DNA from: Gemmatimonas sp.
Lineage (GTDB): Bacteria; Gemmatimonadota; Gemmatimonadetes; Longimicrobiales; Longimicrobiaceae
Length of the DNA stretch: 44,245 nt
Reading direction: 5' to 3'
Assembly: GCA_009380025.1 (NCBI GenBank)
Contig: WHSP01000021.1
Location: 1-44,245 of the forward strand
The translations under genes were made by a program, and so were the position numbers. Each line of letters begins with the position of its first letter. Within the stretch, counting starts at the first letter, position 1. Shown one piece after another: positions 34,064-43,647 of the stretch. The notes below the pieces were generated by a model, which worked only from the letters and a program-made list of their open reading frames with translations, was not told the origin of the DNA and did no database searches.

Positions 34064-34489
34064 TGGTGGCTTATGGTGGCTATCAACACCAATCGCTGGA
34101 ATCGGCTCCGCTACACGGTAAGACCCAGAGAGGGCCATTCGCGAGGCCGCGCGGGTACTCCGCGACCCGGTGGCCGCGTCTCGGTCTTCGACAAGTTCGT
34201 TCCGGAGGGTCGTTTCGCCTTCAGCCCTCCGACGGGGCCTCAATGTTGTGACGAATGCGCTGTTCTCTGACGTCACCCGGAGGCTGGGACCTCTCCTTGC
34301 GGGCACAGGGCTGACAGTCGCGCACCGCGAACCGGCATTTTTTGAGGCGCATTCGAGATCGTGCTGCTCCGAAAGGTGTGACGCCGCGGAGGGCAGCGTG
34401 GCGGATCGCGCGCCTTCTCCGAACCATGCCTGAAGCGCAGGGTAAGATGCCGAATCAGGAATTCCACTCGAACTGCTGACGCCGAGATC
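34064..34489. other. Intergenic stretch without recognised gene
   Basis: A short reading near 34,090 (NRWNRLRYTV) recalls the N-terminus of some methyltransferases, but nothing follows in any frame. Several inexact GC-rich inverted repeats lie at 34,130-34,230. No promoter could be assigned. Confidence 0.3.
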
Positions 34490-34843
34490 GTGCTCCATCG
34501 CCTGGCCGCCGTGCTCATGCTGCTCAGTATCGCCTTCTCCCAGACGGAGACGGTGATGGGCGTGCTGCGCGACGGCACCGTCCACCACGAGAGCGCCGCC
34601 GCCGCGGCGCTGCATGCCCTCAACGGACAGGGTGAGCACGGGCACGAGGACGGTGCGCCGCACGGCCCGAATCACGAGCACGGCACCCCGGCGGACCACT
34701 GCACCCACCAACACGGCGCGCACGTCAACCAACGGGCGCCCGAGCTGGCAATCCTCGAGCACACCTTCTCAACGGGGTTCCTTGAACCCCTCCTCTGGCT
34801 GGACCGCTTCACCGAGCCGTTCTCTCCCCCTCCGCAGGCGTAG
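34490..34843 (+). CDS. His-rich exported protein of the metal locus
   Basis: 117 residues from a GTG start, with a probable signal peptide (LAAVLMLLSIAFSQTETVMG). The central part is strongly His-rich (GEHGHEDGAPHGPNHEHG, then DHCTHQHGAHVN), a likely zinc, cobalt or nickel buffer. The C-terminal FSTGFLEPLLWLDRFTEPFS resembles small proteins found at the start of cation efflux operons. It lies 147 bases before the TolC-like gene. Binding is inferred from composition. Confidence 0.7.
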   Translation: MLHRLAAVLMLLSIAFSQTETVMGVLRDGTVHHESAAAAALHALNGQGEHGHEDGAPHGPNHEHGTPADHCTHQHGAHVNQRAPELAILEHTFSTGFLEPLLWLDRFTEPFSPPPQA

Positions 34844-34990
34844 CCACTTCCGGCGGTAGCGGGCTTCGTCCGCCGCCGCGCTTCCGACGTTCCCAGAACA
34901 TCGAATCCCAGGGCGAAGTGCGCCCGGCCGGTGCGTGAAAGCGCATCCGTCCGTGCGGGCGGCGCACTGGACCACAACGGAAGGGCACCG

Positions 34991-36352
34991 ATGCAACGAA
35001 CCTGGTTGCTACGAGCCTGTACGCTTGGTCTGTGGGCACTCCTAGCTGGAGTGGCCCCGGCCCCGGCGCAGGCCATTCCACCCGGATACGCCGAGGCGAC
35101 CCGGGACACCATGACGATTTCACTGGCGGAGGCACACCGGCGGGCGCTGGCGGAGAATCCTGATTTTCTCGCGGAGCGTCAGGATCTCGCGTCCGCTCGC
35201 GGCGAGCTCAGGCAGGCGCGGGTTTACTCGTTCAATCCCGAACTCGAACTCCATGCGCCCGGGGTGAGTGAGCAGGCTGGAATTGGAGAGTTCGAACTGA
35301 CCCTCAGTCAGGAAATCGAGTGGGCGGGACAGCGACGGCTGCGTGTGCGCGGTGCACAGCGTGGGCTCGAGCGGGCGGAAGCCACCGTTCAGGACGCGGC
35401 CCGGCGGACCCTCGCGGAGGTCAGCACATCCTTCTACGAGGCCCTCGCCGCCGAGCAGCGACTCGCCGTCGCCCGCGAGATGGTTCAGCTCAACCAGCAG
35501 CTGGTTTCGGTCACGCGCATCCAGTCACGCGAGGGCGAGATCAGCATGATGGACGCGAATCTCGCCGAGATCGAGGCCGGTCGCGCTCGCGCGGCGGAGA
35601 TGGCTGCCGAGCGGCAGCTCACGAGCGCCCTACTGGAATTCCGGCGTCGCGTCGGGCTCGATCCGGAACAGCCCGTCCGGCTCGCGGATGAAGTCGTCGA
35701 CGCCCCTTCGCCCCTCGCCATGGGGGTCGATTCGCTGATCCGCCTCGCTCTCACGCGCCGTCCTGACCTCACCGCTCGGACCCGGCAAAGAGAGGAGCAT
35801 GAGGCCCTCGCACTGGCCGCTCGAAGGGAGGCCATCCCGAACCTCCGCGTCGGCCTCTTCCTGGAACGAGAAGAGAGGGTCGTTTTGTCGGGAGAGTCGA
35901 ACGAGCCCGTCGTCGAAGCCGGACTCGAGTCACCTCGGGTCGGGCTTGGCATCAGCATCCCTCTCCCGCTGTTCCAGAGGAATCAGGGAGTCGTGGATGA
36001 GCGCCTCGCGGAGGCCGAGCGGGCGCGACTGAGCCGCCAAGGTGTGGAGCTCACGATCCGTACGGAAGTGATGGACGCCTACCAGGCGTTCCTGGCCACC
36101 AGTGTGGAGCACCATGTCTTCGAAGAGGACGTGCTTCAGCCCGCCCGCGCCAACCAGCGCCTCCTGGAGACCGCCCTGCGGGAGGGGAAGGTAGGCCTCC
36201 CAACCCTTCTGCTCCTGAGAAACCAGCTACTCGACGCGGAGCTCAGCCACTGGGATTCGTGGCTGGAGGAGCGACGGGCGCTCGTCGCTCTCGGCGCTGC
36301 CACTGCTACTCCGAGCACGGACCTTACCTCGAGCGCCGAGGAGGCCCGATGA
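34991..36352 (+). CDS. TolC-family outer-membrane channel (CzcC-like)
   Basis: 453-residue outer-membrane efflux protein. Signal peptide to about residue 27 (LLAGVAPAPAQA), then two OEP repeats made of long coiled-coil helices: SLAEAHRRALAENPDFLAER and RVGLGISIPLPLFQRNQGVV are typical landmarks, the latter marking the barrel strand. It forms the exit duct of the tripartite pump encoded by the next two genes. Its TGA overlaps the adaptor ATG (ATGA at 36349-36352). Confidence 0.92.
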   Translation: MQRTWLLRACTLGLWALLAGVAPAPAQAIPPGYAEATRDTMTISLAEAHRRALAENPDFLAERQDLASARGELRQARVYSFNPELELHAPGVSEQAGIGEFELTLSQEIEWAGQRRLRVRGAQRGLERAEATVQDAARRTLAEVSTSFYEALAAEQRLAVAREMVQLNQQLVSVTRIQSREGEISMMDANLAEIEAGRARAAEMAAERQLTSALLEFRRRVGLDPEQPVRLADEVVDAPSPLAMGVDSLIRLALTRRPDLTARTRQREEHEALALAARREAIPNLRVGLFLEREERVVLSGESNEPVVEAGLESPRVGLGISIPLPLFQRNQGVVDERLAEAERARLSRQGVELTIRTEVMDAYQAFLATSVEHHVFEEDVLQPARANQRLLETALREGKVGLPTLLLLRNQLLDAELSHWDSWLEERRALVALGAATATPSTDLTSSAEEAR

Positions 36353-37533
36353 GCTTACCGATCGAATACCAATCCTGGCACCGTCTGGCCGCCTCGGCAC
36401 TCATCTTTTCTCTGACGCTTCTACAGGGCTGCGGCGACGATAGCCAGCCGGCAGCAGTCCTCGAGGAGGAGCAGGTCGAGGACGAGATCCACGACGTGGT
36501 GGTCCTGGACTCGACGGCTGTCGGGATCGCTAACATCACCCTGGTGCCGGTAGAGACCGTCCAAACAATCGGCCTCCCGGTCACAGGGATTATCACCTAC
36601 GACGCTAACCGGGTGAGCCACATCGGCCCCCGGATCGATGGCCGAATCGTGCGGCTCGCCGCCGATATCGGTGAGCAGGTCGCGGGCGGGCAGGTGCTCG
36701 CAATCCTGGAGAGCCCTGAGGTCGGGCAGATTCGGGCGGACGAGTCCGAGGCGGTAGCGCTCGTGGGCATCGCCCGGGAGAACTACCAGCGGGAGCTCCG
36801 CTTGGAGGAGCAGGGCATCTCCAGCCGGAAAGAGCTGCTGGACGCGGAAGCCGAGCTGCGCAGGATGGAAGCCTCCCTAAACAGCGCGCGCCAGCGGCTG
36901 CAGGTACTCGGTGCGGGGCAGGGAGAGGGCGGGCAGTTCGCGCTCATGGCGCCCTTCCCGGGAGTCGTAGTCGCCCGCCACGCCAGTCTCGGCGAAATGG
37001 CGAGTCCCGCGGACCAGCTCTTCACGGTTGCCAACCTCGACCGCCTCTGGATCGAGCTCGACATCTACGAGCGGGACCTCTCACGGGTGACGCGGGGGCA
37101 GGCGGTGGACGTTGCAACCGCGGCCTATCCTGGCCGGACCTTCCCAGGGCAGATCGTCTACGTCGGCGACATTGTCGATCCCGAGAAGCGGGCGGTCCCT
37201 GCTCGCGTAGAGATCCCCAACCGGGACAATGTCTTGAAGCCCGGGATGTTCGCGAACGCCCTGATCCGGGTGGGGAGTGCCGGGCCTCCTGTCGCGGTCG
37301 TGCCCCAGGAGGCGGTGCAGCAGGTGGAGGGGCGCTCCGTCGTCTTCGTGCCAGGTACCCGACCGGGTGAGTTCCGGGTGCAGCCCGTCGAGGTGGGTGA
37401 CGCCATCGACGAGGGTCGGGTCCTCGTGATTTCCGGCCTTCAGGCAGGGGACCGCGTGGTAACGACCGGGGCATTCGCGCTGCGCTCCGAACTTGCCGAG
37501 GGCGAGATCGGCGAAGCCGGCCACGGGCACTGA
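36349..37533 (+). CDS. RND efflux periplasmic adaptor (CzcB-like), lipoprotein
   Basis: 394-residue membrane-fusion protein. N-terminal lipobox near residue 27 (LLQGC) anchors it to the inner membrane. Then beta-barrel and lipoyl halves (GIITYDANRVSHIGPRIDGR, IGEQVAGGQVLAILESPEVG), a helical hairpin (RENYQRELRLEEQGISSRKE), the second lipoyl half (FALMAPFPGVVVARHASLGE) and the membrane-proximal domain. It couples the CzcA-like pump to the TolC-like channel. No His-rich N-terminal metal domain is present, so metal delivery may rely on the His- and Cys-rich proteins upstream. Confidence 0.93.
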   Translation: MSLPIEYQSWHRLAASALIFSLTLLQGCGDDSQPAAVLEEEQVEDEIHDVVVLDSTAVGIANITLVPVETVQTIGLPVTGIITYDANRVSHIGPRIDGRIVRLAADIGEQVAGGQVLAILESPEVGQIRADESEAVALVGIARENYQRELRLEEQGISSRKELLDAEAELRRMEASLNSARQRLQVLGAGQGEGGQFALMAPFPGVVVARHASLGEMASPADQLFTVANLDRLWIELDIYERDLSRVTRGQAVDVATAAYPGRTFPGQIVYVGDIVDPEKRAVPARVEIPNRDNVLKPGMFANALIRVGSAGPPVAVVPQEAVQQVEGRSVVFVPGTRPGEFRVQPVEVGDAIDEGRVLVISGLQAGDRVVTTGAFALRSELAEGEIGEAGHGH

Positions 37534-37544
37534 AGGAGACATTC

Positions 37545-40500
37545 ATGAGAAAGCTTATCGCCTTCGCGCTCAGGAATCGTCTCCTTGTCCTCGCGCTCAC
37601 GGCCCTGCTGATCGGTCTCGGCGTCTGGTCCATGCTTCGGCTGCCGATCGACGCTATTCCCGACGTGACGAACGTGCAGGTACAGATCAACACCAACGCG
37701 CCGGCGCTATCGCCGCTCGAGGTGGAGCGGCAGATCACGTTGCCCGTGGAGCTGGCAATGTTCGGTCTGCCCAACCTGGAGGAGGTCCGCTCCCTCTCCA
37801 AGTTCGGGCTCTCGCAGGTGACGGTGATCTTCGAGGAGGGGACCGACATCTACTTCTCCCGGCAACAGGTGCAGGAGCGGCTCCAGGAGGCCCGGGAGGA
37901 GATCCCTGAGGGCTTCGGCACGCCCGAGATGGGACCGATCTCCTCCGGCCTTGGCGAGATCTTCCAATACATGATCGAAGCAGAGCCCGGCTCCCGCATC
38001 GACGCTACCGAGCTGCGAACGCTCCAGGACTGGACCATCGCGCCTCAGCTCCGCGGGGTGCAGGGGGTAGCGGAGGTAAACTCCTTCGGTGGCTTCGCGA
38101 AGCAGTACCAGGTGCTGGTGCGGCCCGAGGCGCTGCTCCAGTACGGCGTGACACTGGAGCAGGTGCTGGACGCCGTCGCGGCGAACAACGTCAACGCGGG
38201 CGGCGGCTACATCACGCAGGGAGCGGAGCAGCTCATAGTCCGCGGTGTTGGTCAGGTGCAGGACCTGGATCAGATCCGCGGCATCGTGGTGGCCAGCCGC
38301 GGCGGCACGCCGGTGCGGGTCGCCGATGTGGCGGACGTCGCGATCGGCCACACGATTCGCCAGGGGGCGGTCACCGCCAACGGTGAGGGCGAGACTGTGA
38401 TCGGCATCGTGATGATGCGGATGGGCGAGAACTCGCGAACCCTCGTCGACGCAGTGAAGGAGCGCTTCGCCGCGGTCGCGCAGACTCTGCCGGAGGGGGT
38501 CGAGATGCGGGCCTTCTACGACCGCGCAGAGCTGGTTGAGCGTACCATCGCCACGGTAGAGCGGAACCTGGTGGAAGGGGCGATCCTTGTCGTGGCAGTG
38601 CTCTTCCTCCTGCTCGGAAACCTGCGGGCGGCGCTGATCGTGGCGATGGCTATCCCGCTCTCGATGATGTTTGCCTTCAGCGGGATGCTGCAAGCCGGGA
38701 TTGCCGGGAGCTTGATGAGCCTCGGCGCGATCGATTTCGGGCTGGTGGTGGATGGCTCGGTGGTGATGGTGGAGAACTCGATGCGCCACCTCGCCGAGCG
38801 GGACGAGGAGAAGAAGGGGTTCCTGCGCACCGTGCTGGATTCATGCGCGGAGGTGGCCCGCCCCATCCTCTTCGGCGTCGGCATCATCATCGTGGTCTAC
38901 CTTCCCATCCTGACGCTCGAAGGCGTGGAGGGGAAGATGTTCCGGCCGATGGCGCTGACCGTGGTGTTCGCGCTGGCCGGATCCCTGGTGCTGACCTTCC
39001 TCCTGACGCCGGTGTTGATCTCCCTCTTCCTCCGGGGAAAGGTCGAGGAGAAGGAAGTGTGGCTCATGCGCCACGCGAAGCGGATCTATCAGCCGGCCCT
39101 GACGCGGACCCTGTCCCACGGGAAGAGGGTGCTTGCGGCCGCGGGGGCACTCGTGGTCGCCGCGGTCGTAGCGATCCCCTTCCTCGGCTCCGAGTTCATC
39201 CCGCGCCTGGACGAGGGCGCACTGGCGATCCAGGTACTGCGGCTTCCCAGCGTCTCGCTCGAGGAGTCAGTCCGCCAGTCGACTCTGATGGAGGCGCGGC
39301 TCCGGGCGAGCTTCCCCGACGAGATCCGCGATATCGTCTCCAAGACCGGTCGCCCGGAGATCGCCACCGATCCGATGGGCGTCAACATCAGCGACGTCTT
39401 CGTCATGCTGACCCCCGAGGAGGAGTGGACTCGGGCTGAAGACAAGGCGGAGCTGGAGGCGCTCATGACGGAAGAGCTGGAGCACATCCCTGGGCTGGTG
39501 GCCAGCTTCAGCCAGCCGATCGAGCTCCGAGTCAACGAGCTGGTCGCCGGCGTCCGCAGCGATCTCGCCATTAAGATCTACGGCGACGAGCTGGACGTGC
39601 TCTCGACGGTCGCAAACGAGACCGTGGCCGCAGTCTCCTCCTTGGAGGGAGCGACCGGATTCCGGGCGCAACAGCTCTCGGGGCTCCCCCAGCTCGAGAT
39701 CACAGTTCGGCCGGACCAGCTCGCGCGGTTCGGAATCAACGCCGCCGACGTCATGCGGACCGTGGAGGCGATCGGCGGCGTGGAAGCGACGACGGTTCTG
39801 GAGGGGCAGCGGCGCTTCGCGCTGGCGGTGCGCTTCCCGGAGGACGCTCGTAGGAACCCGCAGTCAGTGGCCGGGCTCCTCGTCAGCGCTCCAACGGGCG
39901 AGCGCGTACCACTCGGGCAGCTCGCCAGCATCGAGGTCGTGCAGGGCCCCTCTGACATCAGCCACGAGGCCGGAAGCCGGCTAGTGATCATCGAGGGGAA
40001 CGTCCGTGGCCGCGACATGGGCTCCTTCGTCCAGGACGTGGAGGAGCTGTTCGAGACGGGCTCGGTGGCCATTCCCACCGGCTATCGCGTGGACTTCGGC
40101 GGTCAGTTCGAGAATCTGGAGCGAGGCACGCGGCGGCTCATGCTGGTGGTGCCACTGTCGCTCCTCCTCATCTTCCTGCTCCTCTTCGCCACCTTCAACT
40201 CGCTTCGGCAGGCGGCGCTCGTTTTCACCGGGATCCCGCTCGCGACGGTGGGGGGCGTGTTCGCGTTGCTGATCAGAGGGATCCCGTTCAGTATCTCGGC
40301 GGGGGTGGGTTTTATCGCCCTCTTCGGGATCGCGGTGCTGAACGGCGTGGTGATGGTCAGCTACATCAATGAGCTGCGCGAGCAGGGGCGGCCGCTCGAG
40401 CAGGCCGTTCGCGAGGGCGGGATGACACGCCTGCGGCCGGTCCTGATGACGGCGCTAGTCGCTAGCCTGGGCTTCCTGCCCATGGCGCTGTCCAGCGGAG

Positions 40501-40673
40501 CGGGAGCGGAGGTCCAGCGGCCGCTGGCTACCGTGGTCATCGGCGGGTTGGTAACGGCGACGCTCCTTACCCTTCTCGTGCTTCCCCTACTCTACCTGCT
40601 GGTCGAGCGGAGTCACGTCGGGACAGGCCCCGGATCCGCTAAGGCAAAAGAGCTGGAGCTAGCGACCAGGTGA
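37545..40673 (+). CDS. czcA: Heavy-metal RND pump (CzcA-like)
   Basis: 1,042-residue HME-RND transporter with 12 membrane helices and two large periplasmic loops. RLPIDAIPDVTNVQVQINTN begins the pore domain as in the family. Membrane helix 4 contains DFGLVVDGSVVMVEN with D397, D403 and E410, the spacing of CzcA's proton-relay residues (D402, D408, E415), and unlike CusA, which lacks the first aspartate. This favours export of zinc, cobalt or cadmium. The start follows the adaptor stop by 11 bases. A GGGGC-AGA-GCCCC hairpin lies just after the stop without a T run. Confidence 0.95.
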   Translation: MRKLIAFALRNRLLVLALTALLIGLGVWSMLRLPIDAIPDVTNVQVQINTNAPALSPLEVERQITLPVELAMFGLPNLEEVRSLSKFGLSQVTVIFEEGTDIYFSRQQVQERLQEAREEIPEGFGTPEMGPISSGLGEIFQYMIEAEPGSRIDATELRTLQDWTIAPQLRGVQGVAEVNSFGGFAKQYQVLVRPEALLQYGVTLEQVLDAVAANNVNAGGGYITQGAEQLIVRGVGQVQDLDQIRGIVVASRGGTPVRVADVADVAIGHTIRQGAVTANGEGETVIGIVMMRMGENSRTLVDAVKERFAAVAQTLPEGVEMRAFYDRAELVERTIATVERNLVEGAILVVAVLFLLLGNLRAALIVAMAIPLSMMFAFSGMLQAGIAGSLMSLGAIDFGLVVDGSVVMVENSMRHLAERDEEKKGFLRTVLDSCAEVARPILFGVGIIIVVYLPILTLEGVEGKMFRPMALTVVFALAGSLVLTFLLTPVLISLFLRGKVEEKEVWLMRHAKRIYQPALTRTLSHGKRVLAAAGALVVAAVVAIPFLGSEFIPRLDEGALAIQVLRLPSVSLEESVRQSTLMEARLRASFPDEIRDIVSKTGRPEIATDPMGVNISDVFVMLTPEEEWTRAEDKAELEALMTEELEHIPGLVASFSQPIELRVNELVAGVRSDLAIKIYGDELDVLSTVANETVAAVSSLEGATGFRAQQLSGLPQLEITVRPDQLARFGINAADVMRTVEAIGGVEATTVLEGQRRFALAVRFPEDARRNPQSVAGLLVSAPTGERVPLGQLASIEVVQGPSDISHEAGSRLVIIEGNVRGRDMGSFVQDVEELFETGSVAIPTGYRVDFGGQFENLERGTRRLMLVVPLSLLLIFLLLFATFNSLRQAALVFTGIPLATVGGVFALLIRGIPFSISAGVGFIALFGIAVLNGVVMVSYINELREQGRPLEQAVREGGMTRLRPVLMTALVASLGFLPMALSSGAGAEVQRPLATVVIGGLVTATLLTLLVLPLLYLLVERSHVGTGPGSAKAKELELATR

Positions 40674-40688
40674 TGCGTTAGGGGCAGA

Positions 40689-40790
40689 GCCCCCATCATA
40701 GTGGTCGTGCTCGCTCGCCCAGTCGGCCGGCATCTCCACCGAACCGGCGGCGCGTTCAAGCAGATCCCATGCCCCACCTTCGGGCAGGGG
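40689..40790 (-). pseudogene. C-terminal remnant of a small antitoxin-like protein
   Basis: On the minus strand the stretch GGAWDLLERAAGSVEMPADW then ASEHDHY resembles the conserved end of short VapB/AbrB-type antitoxins (WDxLxxxxGTVExPxDWxxEHDHYLYG). No N-terminal DNA-binding part or toxin is present. The match is by pattern only. Confidence 0.4.
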
Positions 40791-40881
40791 GTCTCCTCGA
40801 CCGTTACCCCAGACCTTGATCAACGCCCGTTGACGATGCGGATACGCGCAGCGATAATCGGTACGTTTCGGCACATCCGCG

Positions 40882-41538
40882 ATGACTGAAGTAAGAAAGG
40901 TCTACGGTCCGGTGCAATCGATCACTCTCGGCTGGCTTCAGGTTGCCGCCTTGCTTGGCGCCGTCCAGGGCCTGTTCCTGGCCGGCGTGCTCGCGACGCA
41001 CCGAAGTAATCGGACGGCGAATCGTCTTCTAGCGATTGCGTTGATCGCCTTCTGCGTCTTCATGATGACGATCGTCTATCATGCGATGGAGCTGGAGCAG
41101 GTGTTTCCGCATTTCTTCGGTGCGGCGTACCCGCTCCCCTTCGTCTTCGGGCCGTTGATCTTCCTGTACGCGGTTACCGCGAGCGACCGGGACCGCGGAC
41201 TGCGACGATGGGATTCGCTGCATTTCCTGCCGTTCATCGCCGTGGTGATCGCGGCGCTGCCCATCTATCTCATGAGCGACGCGGAGAAGCTCGGGATGTA
41301 TCAGGAGGTGAGGCAGGGTCTGCTTCCTCCGGTGCTCCGGGTGCTCGATCCGCTGAAGTACGCTTCCGGGCCGAGCTGGCATCAACAGGCGACGCGATCC
41401 AGTCGCCTCGATCCGTCTCGACGCGGAGATACAAGCCCTGACGACGAAGCGCCTTCACGCGCACCGGGTGCTCGACCGGCAGCTCGTACCGCTCCTCGAC
41501 GTTTGGCCCTCCGTCGTTTCTGTGCGCTCACGAAGTAA
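40882..41538 (+). pseudogene. N-terminal membrane part of an AraC-type regulator
   Basis: The first 150 residues hold about five membrane helices (LQVAALLGAVQGLFLAGVLA, ANRLLAIALIAFCVFMMTIV, YPLPFVFGPLIFLYAVTA), the sensor part of membrane-bound AraC-family regulators. After VLDPLKYA the family sequence ends and the frame becomes low-complexity; the AraC DNA-binding domain is missing, so the gene was cut by a deletion near 41,370. The next 170 bases contain no clear gene. Confidence 0.72.
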
Positions 41539-41551
41539 AGGGAAAAATACG

Positions 41552-42196
41552 ATGAAGCTTCCCGGCTCCAAAGGTGAGCACCAAGTACAGAAGGAATTCG
41601 GCACTACTCGCCGGGCGCTGACCTTCTACAACAAACAGATGCTGAATTACGTCAATCCGCTGATGCGCGAGTTCATCGCGCGTCAGGAGATGGTCTTTGT
41701 CGCCACAGCGGATGCGCATGGCGCATGCGATTGTTCCTTCCGCGCCGGTCTCCCCGGCTTTGTGCACGTCCTCGACGAAAGGACGCTCGCGTACCCGGAA
41801 TACCGGGGCAACGGGGTCATGGCCAGCGTCGGCAACGTCGTGGAAAACCCGCACATCGGCATGATTTTCATTGACTTCTTCCAGAGCACGCTGGGCCTTC
41901 ACGTCAACGGCAAAGCCCAAGTTGTGGAGAACGAGGCTCTCGTCTCGTGGCCGGACGTGACGCCAGCGATGATCAATGCGACCCAGACGACAGGCGGACG
42001 CTGTCCAGAACGGTGGATTGTCGTCGAGGTGGAGGAGGCGTACATCCACTGCTCGAAGCACGTCCCGCTTCTGCAAAAGCTGGACAAGGACATTCGCTGG
42101 GGCACAAATGACGAGCACCAAAAGGGGGGCGATGCTTTCAGGGCCAAGGCCTGCCAGCGACCTTGGGGCAACGGTCATACGCACAATGAGCAATAG
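41552..42196 (+). CDS. Pyridoxamine-phosphate-oxidase-like flavin protein
   Basis: 214-residue member of the PNPOx-like split-barrel family. The pattern FIARQEMVFVATADAHGACD, RAGLPGFVHVLDERTLAYPE, then GNVVENPHIGMIFIDFFQ and LGLHVNGKAQVVENEALV is typical of predicted FMN-binding enzymes of this size, and the cysteine-bearing VEVEEAYIHCSKHVP near the end is also conserved in the group. Reaction unknown. ATG 41552 was selected over the longer frame since the family N-terminus begins here. Confidence 0.88.
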   Translation: MKLPGSKGEHQVQKEFGTTRRALTFYNKQMLNYVNPLMREFIARQEMVFVATADAHGACDCSFRAGLPGFVHVLDERTLAYPEYRGNGVMASVGNVVENPHIGMIFIDFFQSTLGLHVNGKAQVVENEALVSWPDVTPAMINATQTTGGRCPERWIVVEVEEAYIHCSKHVPLLQKLDKDIRWGTNDEHQKGGDAFRAKACQRPWGNGHTHNEQ

Positions 42197-42471
42197 TCCA
42201 GCTGGAATCCGGACTTCAGACGTTCTGTCTCACCAAGACCGGGCAGCCTCTCGGACTCCGATCAGCGGCACAGATCCGATCTCCTGAACCGATCCTCCAG
42301 TATCTGAAGCCGCTCAAGTGAGGGACTCGACCATGCGTATGCCGTCAGAGCTCGACGCCGCGAAGCATCAGCGACGACGGTTCGCGTGACGATCGAACGA
42401 CAGCCATGTGAGGAGGACGGTCCCTGCGACTCCGGCAAACAAGACGAGACTTTTCGGACACCGGTGCCGAC

Positions 42472-42609
42472 GGTGGAGAGCAGGCCATGGCAGGCGATGA
42501 GGAATCGGGTGTGCTGATCGGCAATCGTAAGCGGATAGCAGTAGAGACCGTCGCTCGTGCGAAAGTGGCCCTTGAAGTCGGCCGTCCATCCCTTCGCTCC
42601 ACCGACCAT
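42472..42609 (-). mobile_element. Remnant of an IS481-like transposase
   Basis: The minus-strand reading WTADFKGHFRTSDGLYCYPL then TIADQHTRFLIACHGLLST is the start of the DDE integrase core of IS481/IS3-like transposases, with the first catalytic aspartate in ADFKG and the second Asp-bearing strand PLTIAD. The helix-turn-helix region and the third catalytic residue are missing on both sides; the flanking sequence is degenerate. Confidence 0.78.
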
Positions 42610-42661
42610 AAGATGTGGTGGCGGAACTCGCTTCTTGCCAGTGATGTAGAATATAAGAAGT

Positions 42662-42706
42662 ATACTTATCTCTCATTTATATGAGGGTCAGCCATACTTA
42701 TCTCTC
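42662..42706 (+). repeat. Tandem 13-base repeats before the AAA ATPase gene
   Basis: ATACTTATCTCTC occurs at 42662-42674 and again at 42694-42706, the second ending three bases before the ATPase ATG. The first copy overlaps a perfect palindrome AAGTATACTT (42658-42667). The segment is the most AT-rich of the area. Similar iterated sites are known before many genes of this ATPase type, possibly as autoregulatory sites, but the function is inferred. Confidence 0.6.
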
Positions 42707-42709
42707 TCC

Positions 42710-43647
42710 ATGAACCCGAACGAAATCGATAGCGAACTAGCGGCCGCCAATCCGTGGTGGAGAAATCCGGGCCGGTGGCAGGAGTCGGACGTGCAACTCC
42801 GAAAGGTGATGCAGTCCGCTCTCGATTACGACCCTCGGCCCCTGGACAATCTAACATCGGGCGGGCTGTACATCCTGCGCGGACCGCGTCGGGTCGGAAA
42901 ATCGACAGCCCTGAAGAAGCTCATTGCCCGACGACTCGACGCCGGGACTCCGGCGAGAAACATCTTGCATGCCTCGGTAGAAGGTCGCACCGCTCAAGAT
43001 GTGGTAGATATTGTTCGTCGAGCTTCCATGACGTGGCTTGGCGGAGCCCCTGGAGAACGTCTCTGGGTGATCGACGAAATAACTGGAGTCGACGGGCCGT
43101 GGCCTGAGAACATCAAGCGTCTACGCGACAGCGATCCGCACTTCTCTGCGGATACGGTGATTCTGACCGGCTCGTCGGCGGCCAAATTTGAAGAGGCACG
43201 TAAGCAACTGGCGGGGCGGAGGAATGCGGATCGGAGTGACCGGTCGCTGTTCCAGATGGGGTTCGTGGACGTTTGCCGCGCGCTGGGCGTTGAGTTGCCC
43301 GAGTCTCCCCGTCTCCATCCTGCTAAGCTGGCAGACCCAGAAATCGTCGCAGAGGTCGTCTCGCAGATGCGGCCGTGGTTGTCAGCACTGGTGGATGCGT
43401 GGGATCGATACCTTCAAATTGGCGGGTACCCTCAGGCAGTAGAATTTGAGTTGCGGGCACCCGGAGGGGCTGGTGAGGTGACACTGCGGGATGCCCTTTG
43501 GGACGTGGTTCACGGGGATGCTTTTGAAGGTTCGGGACTGACTCCTACTCAGACCCAGACAATCCTTCGATCGGTCACCTCATCCCTGAGTTCACTCTAC
43601 TCGGTGCAGGGATTGGCTGAGGTTGTCCCGTTTCAGTGGACAGGGTG
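42710..43647 (+). pseudogene. AAA_14/DUF4143-type ATPase cut by an IS3-family end
   Basis: P-loop ATPase with Walker A GPRRVGKST (residues 58-66), Walker B LWVIDEI (118-124) and a sensor-1-like VILTGSSA. The fold belongs to the AAA_14 family, often linked to a C-terminal DUF4143 nuclease-like domain and found near mobile elements. Family members have about 400-450 residues; here residue ~303 is followed by ten residues (AEVVPFQWTG) encoded by the terminal inverted repeat of an insertion sequence, then a stop. The C-terminal domain is therefore lost and the protein is probably inactive. Confidence 0.85.

Noticed and set aside
37707-38789. 360-codon antisense frame in the CzcA-like gene
   Set aside because: His/Arg-rich shadow of a conserved gene without its own start signals.
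40681-40693. GGGGC-AGA-GCCCC hairpin as terminator of the metal operon
   Set aside because: No T run follows on the plus strand; it may help termination but cannot be called a rho-independent terminator.
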